A stretch of DNA of 64,000 nucleotides from Microbacterium sp. MAH-37 (GTDB lineage Bacteria; Actinomycetota; Actinomycetes; Actinomycetales; Microbacteriaceae), in NCBI RefSeq assembly GCF_009758255.1, contig NZ_WSEN01000008.1:62001-126000 (forward strand), in the 5' to 3' direction. Below are positions 33,414-42,899 of this stretch, piece by piece. Under the pieces are notes generated by a model. It had not been told where the DNA came from, ran no database searches, and saw only the letters and a list, made by a program, of their open reading frames with translations. Numbering within the stretch: the first letter of the stretch is position 1; each line of letters starts with the position of its first letter. A program made the position numbers and the translations under genes.

Positions 33414-33965
33414 GTGACCGACCAGACCTCACCCGCCAGGTTCGACCGCCGCACGATGATCAAGGGTGCCGCCTGGTCGCTCCCCGTCATCGCCGTCGCA
33501 GCCGCCGTGCCTGCGATGGCCGCGAGCACCGACACCGATCTGGTGCCTTCGTTCGGCGGTTCGACCGAGCTGCGGTTCAACAACGACGTCGGCTCCGCCA
33601 TGGCGATCATCACGACCGCGAACGCGCTGCACATCCTGAACAACGGCCCCCTGGCGACGCCCACCACCGGCACCCAGGTGCTTCTGCAGTACGACCCGAC
33701 GCTGCTGACGTTGAACATGTCCCTGCCCACAGGCGTCGTCGCTGAGGGCAGCCAAGGCGACTACACGTTGCTGATGCCTTCGATCCCGGCAGGCGGCTCG
33801 CTGGACGTCACGCTCGGCCCGATCCTCAACGCGGAACTGACATACGCCCGCATACTGCAGCTCGCGCCGCCCAACGCCGCGCCGCAGATGGTGGCCACCG
33901 CGGGCGGGGACACGATCAACAACAACAACGCCAGCAGCACTCAGATCACCATTGCGCTGCAGTAG
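33414..33965 (+). CDS. Exported protein with twin-arginine-type leader (family member 4)
   Basis: A 183-residue paralogue of the 32771 product. The leader FDRRTMIKGAAWSLPVIAVA and AAVPAMAASTDTDLVP are nearly identical to it. The mature part keeps NNGPLATPTTGTQVLLQYDP and SIPAGGSLDVTLGP, and ends with a beta strand (SSTQITIALQ). GAGGAG precedes GTG 33414, and CATCTGGGGATC lies ~24 nt upstream. It runs convergently into the VanZ-like gene after 3 bp. Likely a tandem duplicate. Function unknown. Confidence 0.75.
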   Translation: MTDQTSPARFDRRTMIKGAAWSLPVIAVAAAVPAMAASTDTDLVPSFGGSTELRFNNDVGSAMAIITTANALHILNNGPLATPTTGTQVLLQYDPTLLTLNMSLPTGVVAEGSQGDYTLLMPSIPAGGSLDVTLGPILNAELTYARILQLAPPNAAPQMVATAGGDTINNNNASSTQITIALQ

Positions 33966-33968
33966 TAC

Positions 33969-34535
33969 CTATTCGAGCGGATGCCGCTCCCGCCACCGCT
34001 CCCATACGACGACTCCCACCAAGCCAAGGCACGCCCCAGCAGTGTTCGCGATGATGTCGTCGATGCTCGGTCCACGGGTCGTGTAGAACAACCCCTGCAC
34101 AGATTCGATGGTCAGGGTGACGAGCAGTGCGACGGGCATGACGAGGTAACGCAGCTTGGGCATGAGCAGCGCCATACCGACGCCGAGCGGCACGAACAGC
34201 AAGATGTTCAGCCCGAACTCGATGCGCTGCCCTGTGAGTCCCGGGATGACCTTCTTGATCACGTCGATCAGTCCGATGATGCCGATCTGCGCCGGATGCG
34301 GCCAGAACACGATGATCGCCACGGCGACCGCATAAATGATCAGCCAAGTCGAGAGTCGATGCCAGCGGGAGACCGGCGTAGGTGCGTCGATGACCTCGGC
34401 GTCGGCCATCGCGTCGAGCCCGAGTTCGGACATCGCAGCGTCAAGTCGCGGGTCGCCGTTCCCTCGTATGGGTGATGGCGGGGACGCAGAGGGCAACGGC
34501 GGCCGCGGTGGCACTACGTACTCGGGCTCGTCCAT
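33969..34535 (-). CDS. VanZ-like family membrane protein
   Basis: A 188-residue protein. The N-terminal ~60 residues are Pro/charged and probably cytoplasmic. Four hydrophobic segments follow, with family blocks ILLFVPLGVGMALLMPKL and TIESVQGLFYTTRGPSIDDI. ATG 34535 is chosen because GGGGGG lies 5 nt upstream; the longer TTG form has no site. It faces the exported protein at 33414, repeating the VanZ/exported-protein convergence at 23.5 kb. Activity unknown. Confidence 0.83.
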   Translation of the reverse strand: MDEPEYVVPPRPPLPSASPPSPIRGNGDPRLDAAMSELGLDAMADAEVIDAPTPVSRWHRLSTWLIIYAVAVAIIVFWPHPAQIGIIGLIDVIKKVIPGLTGQRIEFGLNILLFVPLGVGMALLMPKLRYLVMPVALLVTLTIESVQGLFYTTRGPSIDDIIANTAGACLGLVGVVVWERWRERHPLE

Positions 34536-34586
34536 CTCATCCCCCCAACCCAAACCCAGGATAGTAGTGAGAGCCGAAGGGACTGC

Positions 34587-35897
34587 CTACGGTCTTCCCA
34601 TCCCGTAGTACGTGTACCCCGCCGCGCGCCACTCTGCCGGATCCCAGCAGTTGCGCCCGTCGACGACGATCCGCCCAGCCATGAGCGAGGCCGCATGTTC
34701 CGGCGGCAGCTGCCGCCGGTACTCGTCCCACTCGGTGACCAACAGCACGAGTTCGGCGCCCTGCAGCGCCTCGTCACGATCCTGCACGTATGAGAGCTGC
34801 GGGCTGATCCGCCGGGCGTTGTCGATGGCCTGCGGGTCGGTAACGGTCACGCGCGCGCCGAGTCCGTGCAGACGCGTCGCAACGTCCAGGGCAGGCGAGT
34901 CGCGCACATCGTCACTGTGCGGTTTGAAAGCCGCACCGAGCACGGTGATCCGCCTGTCGAAGACGGATCCGCCGAGAGCGTCCGTGACGATCTGCACGGC
35001 CCGATCGCGCCGGCGCAGGTTGATGTCGTCGACCTCGTGCAGGAATGCGACGGACTTGCCCAGCCCCAATTCCTCGGCATGCGAAGCGAACGCACGGATG
35101 TCCTTCGGCAAGCAGCCACCGCCGAACCCGATCCCCGCGCCCAGGTACCGGTGGCCGATGCGGGTGTCGTGGCCGATCGCCTCGGCGAGCGTCTTCACGT
35201 CAGCGCCCGTGGCCTCGGCGATCTCCGACATCGCGTTGATGAACGAGATCTTCGTGGCGAGGAACGAATTGGCTGCGACCTTCACGAGCTCCGCGGTGGC
35301 AAGGTCGGTGACGATGAACGGCGTGCCGTCCTCGCCGTCGGGCTGGTAGATCTCACGCAGGATGCTGGCGGCGCGCTCCCCTGCCTTCCCCGGGCGGATG
35401 CCGACGACGATCCTGTCGGGATGGAGCGTGTCGTGCATCGCCCAGCCTTCGCGCAGGAACTCGGGGTTCCATACCAAGGTGGCACCCGTCGCCTCGACGC
35501 GCTCCGCGAGGCGAGCGGCCGTGCCGACCGGCACGGTGGACTTACCTGCGACGATGTCGCCGGGCGCGAGAAACGGAACCAGCGAATCGATCGCGTCATC
35601 GACGTAGCTCAAATCGGCCGCGCCGCCGTCGCGCCGCTGCGGCGTGCCCACGGCGATGAAATAGACAGATGCTTCGCGAGCATCCACGATGTCGGTGCTG
35701 AACCGCAACGAGCCCGCGCTGACGCCAGCGGTCAATGCCTCAGGAAGCCCGGGCTCGAAGAACGGAGCCCTGCCGTCACGGAGTGCATCTATGCGCGCCG
35801 CGTCAATGTCGATGCCGATGACGCCATGGCCCAGCGATGCCATTGCGGCGGCGTGCACAGCTCCTAGATAGCCGCAACCGACAACCGACACTCTCAT
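34587..35897 (-). CDS. ugd: UDP-glucose/UDP-sugar 6-dehydrogenase
   Basis: A 436-residue NAD-dependent dehydrogenase that oxidises a UDP-hexose to the uronic acid. N-terminal Rossmann motif VVGCGYLGAVHA, KSTVPVGT, PEFLREGWA, and catalytic Cys in FGGGCLPKD. The C-terminal domain carries GAAFKPHSDDVRDSPAL. GGGGAG precedes ATG 35897. It probably supplies UDP-glucuronate to one or both polysaccharides. UDP-ManNAc dehydrogenase is the alternative, but the sequence fits the glucose type better. Confidence 0.9.
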   Translation of the reverse strand: MRVSVVGCGYLGAVHAAAMASLGHGVIGIDIDAARIDALRDGRAPFFEPGLPEALTAGVSAGSLRFSTDIVDAREASVYFIAVGTPQRRDGGAADLSYVDDAIDSLVPFLAPGDIVAGKSTVPVGTAARLAERVEATGATLVWNPEFLREGWAMHDTLHPDRIVVGIRPGKAGERAASILREIYQPDGEDGTPFIVTDLATAELVKVAANSFLATKISFINAMSEIAEATGADVKTLAEAIGHDTRIGHRYLGAGIGFGGGCLPKDIRAFASHAEELGLGKSVAFLHEVDDINLRRRDRAVQIVTDALGGSVFDRRITVLGAAFKPHSDDVRDSPALDVATRLHGLGARVTVTDPQAIDNARRISPQLSYVQDRDEALQGAELVLLVTEWDEYRRQLPPEHAASLMAGRIVVDGRNCWDPAEWRAAGYTYYGMGRP

Positions 35898-36006
35898 CTA
35901 TTCTCCCCGCTCAATTCGCCTACCCGACCACCGAACCCGCCGTTCCCACTCACAATCCACCGCAATAATGGCAACCCACCCGCCTGCGGTCCTAGCACCT
36001 CGAACC

Positions 36007-36918
36007 TCATCGGCGATATTCCCCTTTAGGGCCCCGTGCATATCGAATGATCGCACGAGTCCCACGTCGCCACCGATTGATCTGGTACGCCAACGCGTCA
36101 CGCCAGCGGGGAACAGCGTCGCTGGAGTTTCGCGGAATATCCTTTCGCGGCACCCAAAGAGCACGGGCGAGCAAGGAAGCTCTCTCACACCATGGAACCG
36201 CCCGGATCTGCACCCACCATCCCACCGCCGAGCCGTCCTCTAAGTAAGTACGGTTGAGATCCCACATGCGTTGCTCGTGCGCGGTTGCGTCTGACAGCGA
36301 TCCTACGTAGTCGAGCCGAAGCACCAGGTCACGCAGCGTCCAAAGTGCGCCACCAGCCTCCGCTATCCTCAGGAACTCACGCTGCTGTGCTGTCGTGAAC
36401 TCCCGAAGGACGATCTCGTCCACGCCATCTTGTTCGCGTTGGTGGCGATTCGATCGGCTGCTTCTTCGCGCATGGAGCCCGGCAACGACAGCGGCCCCAG
36501 CTCTTGAGGGGATCGCGACCTCTTGGCCCGCCAGCTGCAAGCTGCTTCGGCCAATCCAGAGCGCGTCGAATGCACTGTCGACGCTGCGAAAGAAGCCCGG
36601 GAACATCCAATGCACGTCTATGTCACATGGCCAGTCGGAATGTATGTAGGTCACAGAATGTTGCGGCAGCAGCACAGGAGTGGCTCTGCCGACCCGTTTG
36701 TGCCACCCACGCTGCTGCAGACTCTCGCAAAGCTCGGAAAACCTGCTCGGCTCGACCAGTATGTCGGCATCTGCGGCCACGCGTGGAGACCTCAACTGAT
36801 AGTGATCAGCGACGGGCCCCTTTATCGAAAGCGCACGAACACCAAGGTCTCGTGCAAGCGATGACACCAGTGCGTGTGCGATTTCTCCTGCCTCGCCGAC
36901 GCTCAATTGTGCTTCCAT
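36007..36918 (-). CDS. Nucleotidyltransferase-family protein (NTP_transf_5-like)
   Basis: A 303-residue protein of the uncharacterised nucleotidyltransferase family found in polysaccharide and lasso-peptide loci: ALSIKGPVADHYQL and RVAADADILV provide the Lys-Gly and Asp-x-Asp catalytic-like signatures, and DWPCDIDVHW a later Asp. The C-terminus is basic. ATG 36918 (MEAQLSVGEAGE) is my choice, with GAGG ~10 nt upstream; in-frame coding continues to 37092, and a start there would add 58 residues. Base composition is less GC-rich than the flanks. Substrate unknown. Confidence 0.68.
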   Translation of the reverse strand: MEAQLSVGEAGEIAHALVSSLARDLGVRALSIKGPVADHYQLRSPRVAADADILVEPSRFSELCESLQQRGWHKRVGRATPVLLPQHSVTYIHSDWPCDIDVHWMFPGFFRSVDSAFDALWIGRSSLQLAGQEVAIPSRAGAAVVAGLHARRSSRSNRHQREQDGVDEIVLREFTTAQQREFLRIAEAGGALWTLRDLVLRLDYVGSLSDATAHEQRMWDLNRTYLEDGSAVGWWVQIRAVPWCERASLLARALWVPRKDIPRNSSDAVPRWRDALAYQINRWRRGTRAIIRYARGPKGEYRR

Positions 36919-37165
36919 CCTGGCCACCTCACCTATGCGCCGAAACTCCTTTGAACTTACCGTGTCAGAGGCTCCGCGAAGCCGCCGCCTGCTCCAGTGC
37001 CGCGTCCGATGCACAAGGTCCTTCGGCACAACGCTCCTCGGCATCAACCGACGCCTACCTCCGCCGACACCAACAACGACGCCGCTGTGCATGTCATGAG
37101 TGTCGCGAGCGGGTCGTATATGTTAGACACAGTGCGTCCGTACAGCGCGCAACGGAACACTGGGG

Positions 37166-38278
37166 GTGCAGTTGGAGCCGTACCTACTCATAGCCGCGCT
37201 CGCCATTTGCGCTACTGGACTCGCGAACGTGCACCACGCAAGTCTGATGCGCCAGAGAGCACGCTCCCATCATGAGACTCGCACAACCCGAGGTTGGCAC
37301 TTTAACCTTCTCGATCTCATCGCCCTTGCTGCGCTGGTGACCTTGCCCGCGCTGAGGGCGGACACTGTCGGCACAGACACCATCGTCTACCACCGGCTCT
37401 TCGATGCAGTCCCAGCCGAAGCATCCCTCCAGGACGCGCTCACGATCATTCCGCAGGAGTCGGGGTTCGTGGTGCTGATATTTGTCATCAAACTTTTCGG
37501 CGGGTCGTTCCATACTTTGCTTTGGATCTCGTCTGCTCTTGCCGTTGTCCCGGCATACGTCGCGATCAAACGCCGCTCTCTTGACACGACGCTAGCAATA
37601 GCCTTGTACACGCTCCTTGGCTTCTACTTCGCGACATTCAATACTATCCGTCAGAGCATCGCAATTAGCCTGATCTTCCTTGGAGCAACATACCTCGTCC
37701 GCCGCAAAGGTTGGGTGCCATTCCTAATCTTTGGCGCAATCGCAACCTCGTTTCATACGTCCGCCATCATCGCAGTAATTGCTTACCTCCTCGCCACCAG
37801 ATGGCGCGTAACGACGCGCAACTTCATTTTCGCCTCCGTGATGGCAATCGCCCTCACCGCGGCTATCTGGGCTTCGCCATGGCTCGCCTCGCTTCTCTAC
37901 TGGGTGGATCCAAGTTACGTCTACTACGTCGACGAAAGAATCGCCGCCGGTCTCGGACTTTATCTAATCATCGCTGCCCGCGCTGCCTTACTAATATACG
38001 GGTTCAGCTTGAAGCCGCAGGGCGATGCGATGAAATATGCCGCATGGTCAGCCATCGGTGTCATGTGCATAATCGTCGGAACTCAGTCAATCATCGCATC
38101 ACGTCTGGGTGGCTACTTCCTAATTTGCCTCTGCCTCTTCATCCCCAATGTAATGGCCGAGCGCCATGTGTCCAAGACAATCCGTTACTCGCTAATCGGT
38201 ATCAGCGCGGTTTATGCAGCGTTCTATTTGGAAAACTATGGAGACCTGACCCCATACGTAACCGCCCATGCTGCGTAA
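37166..38278 (+). CDS. EpsG/Wzy-type polysaccharide polymerase
   Basis: A 370-residue membrane protein with about ten helices. EpsG-family marks are RADTVGTDTIVYHRLFDAV, TFNTIRQSIAISLIFLGATY and ATSFHTSAIIAVIAYLLAT. It would join lipid-linked repeat units of module 2 outside the membrane. GTG 37166 overlaps the purine run (TGGGGGTG); TTG 37172 is an alternative with better spacing. TATGTT near 37120 may be a -10. First gene of a plus-strand operon with flippase and pyruvyl transferase. Codon use includes TTA, ATA and AAT forms rare elsewhere. Confidence 0.85.
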   Translation: MQLEPYLLIAALAICATGLANVHHASLMRQRARSHHETRTTRGWHFNLLDLIALAALVTLPALRADTVGTDTIVYHRLFDAVPAEASLQDALTIIPQESGFVVLIFVIKLFGGSFHTLLWISSALAVVPAYVAIKRRSLDTTLAIALYTLLGFYFATFNTIRQSIAISLIFLGATYLVRRKGWVPFLIFGAIATSFHTSAIIAVIAYLLATRWRVTTRNFIFASVMAIALTAAIWASPWLASLLYWVDPSYVYYVDERIAAGLGLYLIIAARAALLIYGFSLKPQGDAMKYAAWSAIGVMCIIVGTQSIIASRLGGYFLICLCLFIPNVMAERHVSKTIRYSLIGISAVYAAFYLENYGDLTPYVTAHAA

Positions 38279-38334
38279 CCGCCACGCCCTCGCCACCTCA
38301 GAACCTCTCACCTGCGACTACCTAGGATGATCCC

Positions 38335-39555
38335 ATGCGGACACCATCGAACTACCTGATCTTGTCGAGCCTGATCCGGTACGCATCGCAGTTTTCGCTG
38401 ACATTCATCTTCGCCCAAACGCTGGGGCCTGAAGCTGTCGGCACCTTCTCGCTATCTCTAGCCATCGCTTCGCCCATCTACCTTTTCGCAGGCTGGGGAC
38501 TGCGCCGCCTGATATTGACTTTGTCTCGAGACGTTTCCTATCGAACGTATCGCACAATCAGAACAGTCCTGTCGGTGCTGGCATTCGCAATTGTATGCGC
38601 CATCGGCTTCTTCTTTGCCCCCTCCCATCTCGACGCCATCACACTCGTCGCTCTGATCAAGCTTTCTGAGCTGTACCTTGACTGGGCCAACACTTACCTG
38701 CAGAAAGCTTCGCTCTACTCGGGGATCGTGATCCTCGCCGGAGTCAACGCAATCGTCACGATCTCGTCCGTAACGATCCTCGGAATCATCACGAAGGATC
38801 TGAGGTACACGCTCCTGGGCGCTGCGGTAGCTATCTCGATCGCGACCACGGTCACGGTGATGTACAGCGTGCGTCGCGCCGTCTCTGAAGCGGAACGTGA
38901 AGAACCGATCTCCCGTCCTGACGTCTGGCTGGTCCTTCGAAGCGGCTTTCCGCTCGCAGTAGCGGCGATGGCGACCGTGCTGTTGCAGACCGTCCCGCAG
39001 TACCTGTTGGCTGCAACCAACGGTACTAGCGCTGTGGGTCTATTCGCCGTCCTGATGTACCTGACGTTCTTCTCGGAGATCGTCCTAAACGGTCACGCCC
39101 AGGCATGGATACCTGTCGCGCGAAAGATCTATGCCGAAGCACCTCAGGCCCTGTCCGTGCAGCAGGCACTTCGCGCGGCACGTGGAAGCTCGCTCATCTC
39201 GATCGGAGTATCCGCTCTGGCGATACTCGGCGCGTTCCTGCTTTACCCGTTAGTCTTCGGCGAATTCTTCGCAATGAAAATCGATTACGTGCCCCCGCTA
39301 ATGCTCATCGCGGCATGCCAGCCACTCCTCTTTTTTTGCTCGACCGCACTTTCCGTGCACAACAGTTATTTCAAGCAATTGATCAGCTCCGTGATCGCGA
39401 TTATCACAACTGCCGCGGTCGGAGCGCTGATTATCCCCACCAACGGCGCGACCGGGGCGCTCTGGGCGTATGCGGGCGCCGTAATCGTCCGCACAATGGT
39501 ATCTGCTATTCAACTATCGGCGAGTGCACGATCAGGAAGGTCAACCGATGAATGA
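38335..39555 (+). CDS. Polysaccharide flippase (Wzx-like, MOP superfamily)
   Basis: A 406-residue protein with about 12 membrane helices. The N-terminus YLILSSLIRYASQFSLTFIF and TLGPEAVGTFSLSLAIASPI are typical of Wzx/RfbX. It would flip module-2 undecaprenyl-linked units to the polymerase encoded before it. ATG 38335 is 56 bp after the polymerase gene. It overlaps the next gene by 8 bp. Slightly short for the family but no gap is evident. Confidence 0.86.
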   Translation: MRTPSNYLILSSLIRYASQFSLTFIFAQTLGPEAVGTFSLSLAIASPIYLFAGWGLRRLILTLSRDVSYRTYRTIRTVLSVLAFAIVCAIGFFFAPSHLDAITLVALIKLSELYLDWANTYLQKASLYSGIVILAGVNAIVTISSVTILGIITKDLRYTLLGAAVAISIATTVTVMYSVRRAVSEAEREEPISRPDVWLVLRSGFPLAVAAMATVLLQTVPQYLLAATNGTSAVGLFAVLMYLTFFSEIVLNGHAQAWIPVARKIYAEAPQALSVQQALRAARGSSLISIGVSALAILGAFLLYPLVFGEFFAMKIDYVPPLMLIAACQPLLFFCSTALSVHNSYFKQLISSVIAIITTAAVGALIIPTNGATGALWAYAGAVIVRTMVSAIQLSASARSGRSTDE

Positions 39556-40816
39556 ACCCCGAAAGTGGGTCGTGCTCAGTAGCGGCAATGGCTCGACGAA
39601 TTTGGGCGATGAGGCAATGTGGATTTCTGCTGCACAGGCTGTTCGGCAGCATGACCCCACGGCAGCGATAGTGACCGACGCATCCAAGTTATGGCTCAGC
39701 CCTATACCAGGCGTTACGTCTCATCCCTTCTTCCACGGTGCCCTCCGCCGCGGGACTCGACTGTCTCCCGAGCTACGACAGAAGGTACCGCTCCTAGATT
39801 CGCTCATCTCGTTCCCCGCGAAGGAACACGAGGCCGTCAAGCAAGTGCATCGCATCAGCACCGGCACCTCCAGCACACCACTAGTCGACTTCTGGGCTGA
39901 GCAGATCGAGGGTTCAAATGGCCTCATCTTCTCTGGGGCGGGTGCGATTACGAAGGACTATGCGGTTCATGGCATCTACGCATGGTGGGCTCTAGCGTCC
40001 ATGGCGCACCGCGCTGGAATACCTGTCGCATTCATCGGACAGGGCGTGGGCCCGGACATCGCCCCCAAGCATGAGTCGTACGTTCGTGAGATGTTTGAAA
40101 TGGCGGATCTCATCACCGTTCGTGAAGCGCAGTCGGCCGAGATCGTCCGCGCGCTTAGTCCCAGTTCTGTCGATCCGACGGTGACGTATGACTGGGCGCT
40201 GGCGATTGAGCCCACTGCGGAAGAGCGCCAGCTCGCATCTGCGCTCGCACTCGAGAACGCGGGTGGGGCTCCGTTCTATGTTCTGTCTCTCCATCGTCGT
40301 TCACAGCACGCGCGTCGACCGGTACGGCAACTCGCCCGCATCGCCGACGAAGTTGTACACGCGGCGAAACAGCGTGGGGCCGCCGTGCTGTTCGTGTCAA
40401 ACATGACAGCCGGCCGATACTCGGATGATCGAGTGACTGCCGACCTGATAACCCGCTCGATGACCCTCGGCGCAGAACCGCGCGTTGTTCGGCAGCGTTT
40501 GTCCCCAGGCACGACTCGTGCACTCTTGGGACTCTCGCAAGGAACTATCGCGACGCGATATCACCCGATCGTTTTCGCACTCTCCGAAGGGACGCCCGTT
40601 TGGGGCCTGTCCTCCGATGCGTACTACGATCAGAAACTCTCTGGAATCTCGACGTCATTCGGCGTCACCCACAACGTTTCGAGGATATCGGACCCATCAA
40701 TTTCAGGCGAGTCAATCATCCGCAATCTCGGAGAGCAAGCACCAATCACTGTTGAAGGCGACATTCTCGCGTCAATTCGGAAACCACTGATTGACTTCTT
40801 GAGCAAACATTCCTGA
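39548..40816 (+). CDS. Polysaccharide pyruvyl transferase (second)
   Basis: A 422-residue member of the pyruvyltransferase family: SSGNGSTNLGDEAMWISAAQ at the N-terminus, GLIFSGAGAITKDY, VAFIGQGVGPDI, ITVREAQSAEIV and SQGTIATRYHPIVFALSEGT near the C-terminus. ATG 39548 is preceded by AGGAAGG and overlaps the flippase gene by 8 bp; no strong site supports the longer frame from 39524. Likely adds pyruvate ketals to the second polymer, so both polymers would be acidic. Confidence 0.85.
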   Translation: MNEPRKWVVLSSGNGSTNLGDEAMWISAAQAVRQHDPTAAIVTDASKLWLSPIPGVTSHPFFHGALRRGTRLSPELRQKVPLLDSLISFPAKEHEAVKQVHRISTGTSSTPLVDFWAEQIEGSNGLIFSGAGAITKDYAVHGIYAWWALASMAHRAGIPVAFIGQGVGPDIAPKHESYVREMFEMADLITVREAQSAEIVRALSPSSVDPTVTYDWALAIEPTAEERQLASALALENAGGAPFYVLSLHRRSQHARRPVRQLARIADEVVHAAKQRGAAVLFVSNMTAGRYSDDRVTADLITRSMTLGAEPRVVRQRLSPGTTRALLGLSQGTIATRYHPIVFALSEGTPVWGLSSDAYYDQKLSGISTSFGVTHNVSRISDPSISGESIIRNLGEQAPITVEGDILASIRKPLIDFLSKHS

Positions 40817-40901
40817 GTGCGAGATTTGATCAAGTCAGCGACTCACGCTGCGCGAGATCGGGCACGGCGAAACATCCGCGCAGATGGGTCGTTGGGCAAT
40901 C

Positions 40902-41732
40902 TCACCGGTGGATATATTTCCGGAGGCGACGCGTCAGCCCTATAGGGAGCGCGCCGCTGACAATACTCTTGACGATCTTCAGATAGTGCACTGGGCGCGC
41001 ACCCATACGAGGGTAGTAATAGAGGCGCGCGCGTATCTCGTCGCCCCGATTTCTCAGCTTCCGCTTCTGGAAATCTGTGTTCTCCACTCGATAACGATGA
41101 GTCAGGTCCGCAGTCATATACATGCGCTTGTTCGCGATGAACATCTCTGACCATAGAGCGAAGTCTTCGGCACGTTTGTACTCCGGATATCCACCGACTT
41201 CGCCGAAATCCGAGCGGCGGATGAGAGTTGCTGGATGAATGGGACCCCGGCCTCTCATCAAATCGGATGCTGTAATCTCTCCTTCACGCCCCAAAGTAAT
41301 GCCTTGACGCTCCGCTGAGAACTCTTGACTCTGCGAAGAATACACAGCGAACTCCGGGTGCGCTCGCGCGAACGACACGAGACGCTGCAGATGCTCGGGG
41401 GCGTACACATCGTCAGTGTCCATTCGCGCAATTAACTGCCCTCTGGCTATCGCTGTGATTCCATATGACAAAGAAGCAGCGAGGCCCATATTTGCAGCGT
41501 TGTGATGGACGACTATTCGCGCGTCGTCGAGTTCCGCAACGACAGCGTCGACATCATTGCGTCCACAGTCGTCGATAAGCACCAGCTCAAAATCCGCATA
41601 GGTCTGCACCATGATGCTCTCAAGGCTTGCCCTAAGTTGTTCAATAGGCGTGTTGTACTCCGACATCACCACCGAGACAAGTGGTGCGCTGGCAATCCCA
41701 CACGAATCTGTCACGTCAGGCGCGCCATGCAT
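40902..41732 (-). CDS. Glycosyltransferase family 2
   Basis: A 276-residue GT-A enzyme: VSVVMSEYNTPIEQLRASLE, ELVLIDDCGRNDVDAVVAEL, ARMDTDDVYAPEHLQRLVSF (DXD), and YPEYKRAEDFALWSEMF (ED catalytic region). It overlaps the upstream glycosyltransferase gene by 17 bp. Last gene of the minus-strand operon starting at 48025. The 85-bp gap to the convergent pyruvyl transferase gene holds no feature that I can support. Confidence 0.88.
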   Translation of the reverse strand: MHGAPDVTDSCGIASAPLVSVVMSEYNTPIEQLRASLESIMVQTYADFELVLIDDCGRNDVDAVVAELDDARIVVHHNAANMGLAASLSYGITAIARGQLIARMDTDDVYAPEHLQRLVSFARAHPEFAVYSSQSQEFSAERQGITLGREGEITASDLMRGRGPIHPATLIRRSDFGEVGGYPEYKRAEDFALWSEMFIANKRMYMTADLTHRYRVENTDFQKRKLRNRGDEIRARLYYYPRMGARPVHYLKIVKSIVSGALPIGLTRRLRKYIHR

Positions 41733-42894
41733 CAGAGTGAGCAGCCCATACTTGCCGCGGTTGAAACTCGTTCACAGCACGCAGTCGTGCAGCCTGGCCC
41801 ATTGAACGCCTCAGACCGGTGTCGTCAACTAGCCTGATTATCGCGTCCGCCAACGCACCAGAGTCGCCCGTCGGCGTGACGATCCCCGTAACCCCGTGCA
41901 CTACGGAGTCGATACTGCCCGTCGCGTCCGAGACGATGGCGGGGACTTCCATGCCCGCAGCTTCAAGTACCACGTTCGGAAAGCCTTCGCGTCTGCTCGG
42001 GAGAACGAGGATATCCATCGCCTTGAAACAGGCTCGAGGGTCCGTAACGAACCCAGCGATATGCACCACTGCTTTGCCTTGACCTGCCCTTACTAAAGGC
42101 GTCACAGCCGCCCCATCGGCGCGGCCAACGATCAGCACTTGCAATGAGACACCTCGGTCGACGCACAACTTGATCGCCTCAGTGAGGACATCGATGCCTT
42201 TGTCGGGGTTCAGCCTTCCAACAAACCCGACTATCGGGGCATCGGACTCCGCGAGTTCCCTGCTGAGAGTCTCGTCCAGTAGAGGCATCGAAGCTCGGGC
42301 AGAGAATCGCTCGGTATCTACTCCGTGTGACGATCCTGCGCCGAGCACCAGAACCGGCGCCCTGCCCGCGACACCCAGATCCCGCATCCGCTCGGCGAGG
42401 CTGCGGCTGTTCGCGATTACCCTCGTTGAAAGGTCGACGGTGAGCTTCTCAAAGACCGCAAACAGCCGTCTGGCGAGTCCGCGGGAGGTCTCTAGTCGAA
42501 GCCCCCACACTTCGTACACGCGTTGCGGAACCCCAGCAATGTAACTAGCAAGAGCACCGATCAGTGCGGCCTTCGGGGTCGCATAGACAACAGCATCCGG
42601 CCTCAGGCGACGCAGTAGCGCAAACGCGGAAAGCAGCGAAGCCATATCCTTGAGCGGCGACGGGTCCCGATTCATCTCCAGGGGGAAGTATCGTGCGCCC
42701 GCGGCCTTGGCCATCTCTGCAACACCGGGACCGTTGCTGCAGATCAGCGCCACCTGCCATCCATCTGCCACCAGATAGTCGATGTACCCCCTCAAGAATG
42801 CTGTTGCCGTGCTACCGCTCGTGACCATGAGGCACAGCCGACGAGGGACAGCGCTATTGGCGCGGTCGTATCCGGGCCCTAGGTCACTCGACAT
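41716..42894 (-). CDS. Glycosyltransferase family 4
   Basis: A 392-residue GT-B enzyme: LCLMVTSGSTATAFLRGYID at the N-terminus, YEVWGLRLETSRGL, VGFVGRLNPDKGIDVL and the EX7E block SRREGFPNVVLEAAGMEVPA. It resembles PglA/capsule N-acetylgalactosaminyl-type transferases, which would suit addition of the second sugar to a bacillosamine-like primer made by the genes at 43930-48025 (inference from context). A 5-bp gap separates it from the ATP-grasp gene. Confidence 0.88.
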   Translation of the reverse strand: MSSDLGPGYDRANSAVPRRLCLMVTSGSTATAFLRGYIDYLVADGWQVALICSNGPGVAEMAKAAGARYFPLEMNRDPSPLKDMASLLSAFALLRRLRPDAVVYATPKAALIGALASYIAGVPQRVYEVWGLRLETSRGLARRLFAVFEKLTVDLSTRVIANSRSLAERMRDLGVAGRAPVLVLGAGSSHGVDTERFSARASMPLLDETLSRELAESDAPIVGFVGRLNPDKGIDVLTEAIKLCVDRGVSLQVLIVGRADGAAVTPLVRAGQGKAVVHIAGFVTDPRACFKAMDILVLPSRREGFPNVVLEAAGMEVPAIVSDATGSIDSVVHGVTGIVTPTGDSGALADAIIRLVDDTGLRRSMGQAARLRAVNEFQPRQVWAAHSDAWRA

Positions 42895-42899
42895 ACTCT

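Noticed and set aside
36919..37092. N-terminal extension of the nucleotidyltransferase-family protein
   Set aside because: The frame is open to 37092, but residues are Arg/Gly/Val-rich without motif and the start lacks a ribosome site. ATG 36918 was preferred with moderate confidence.
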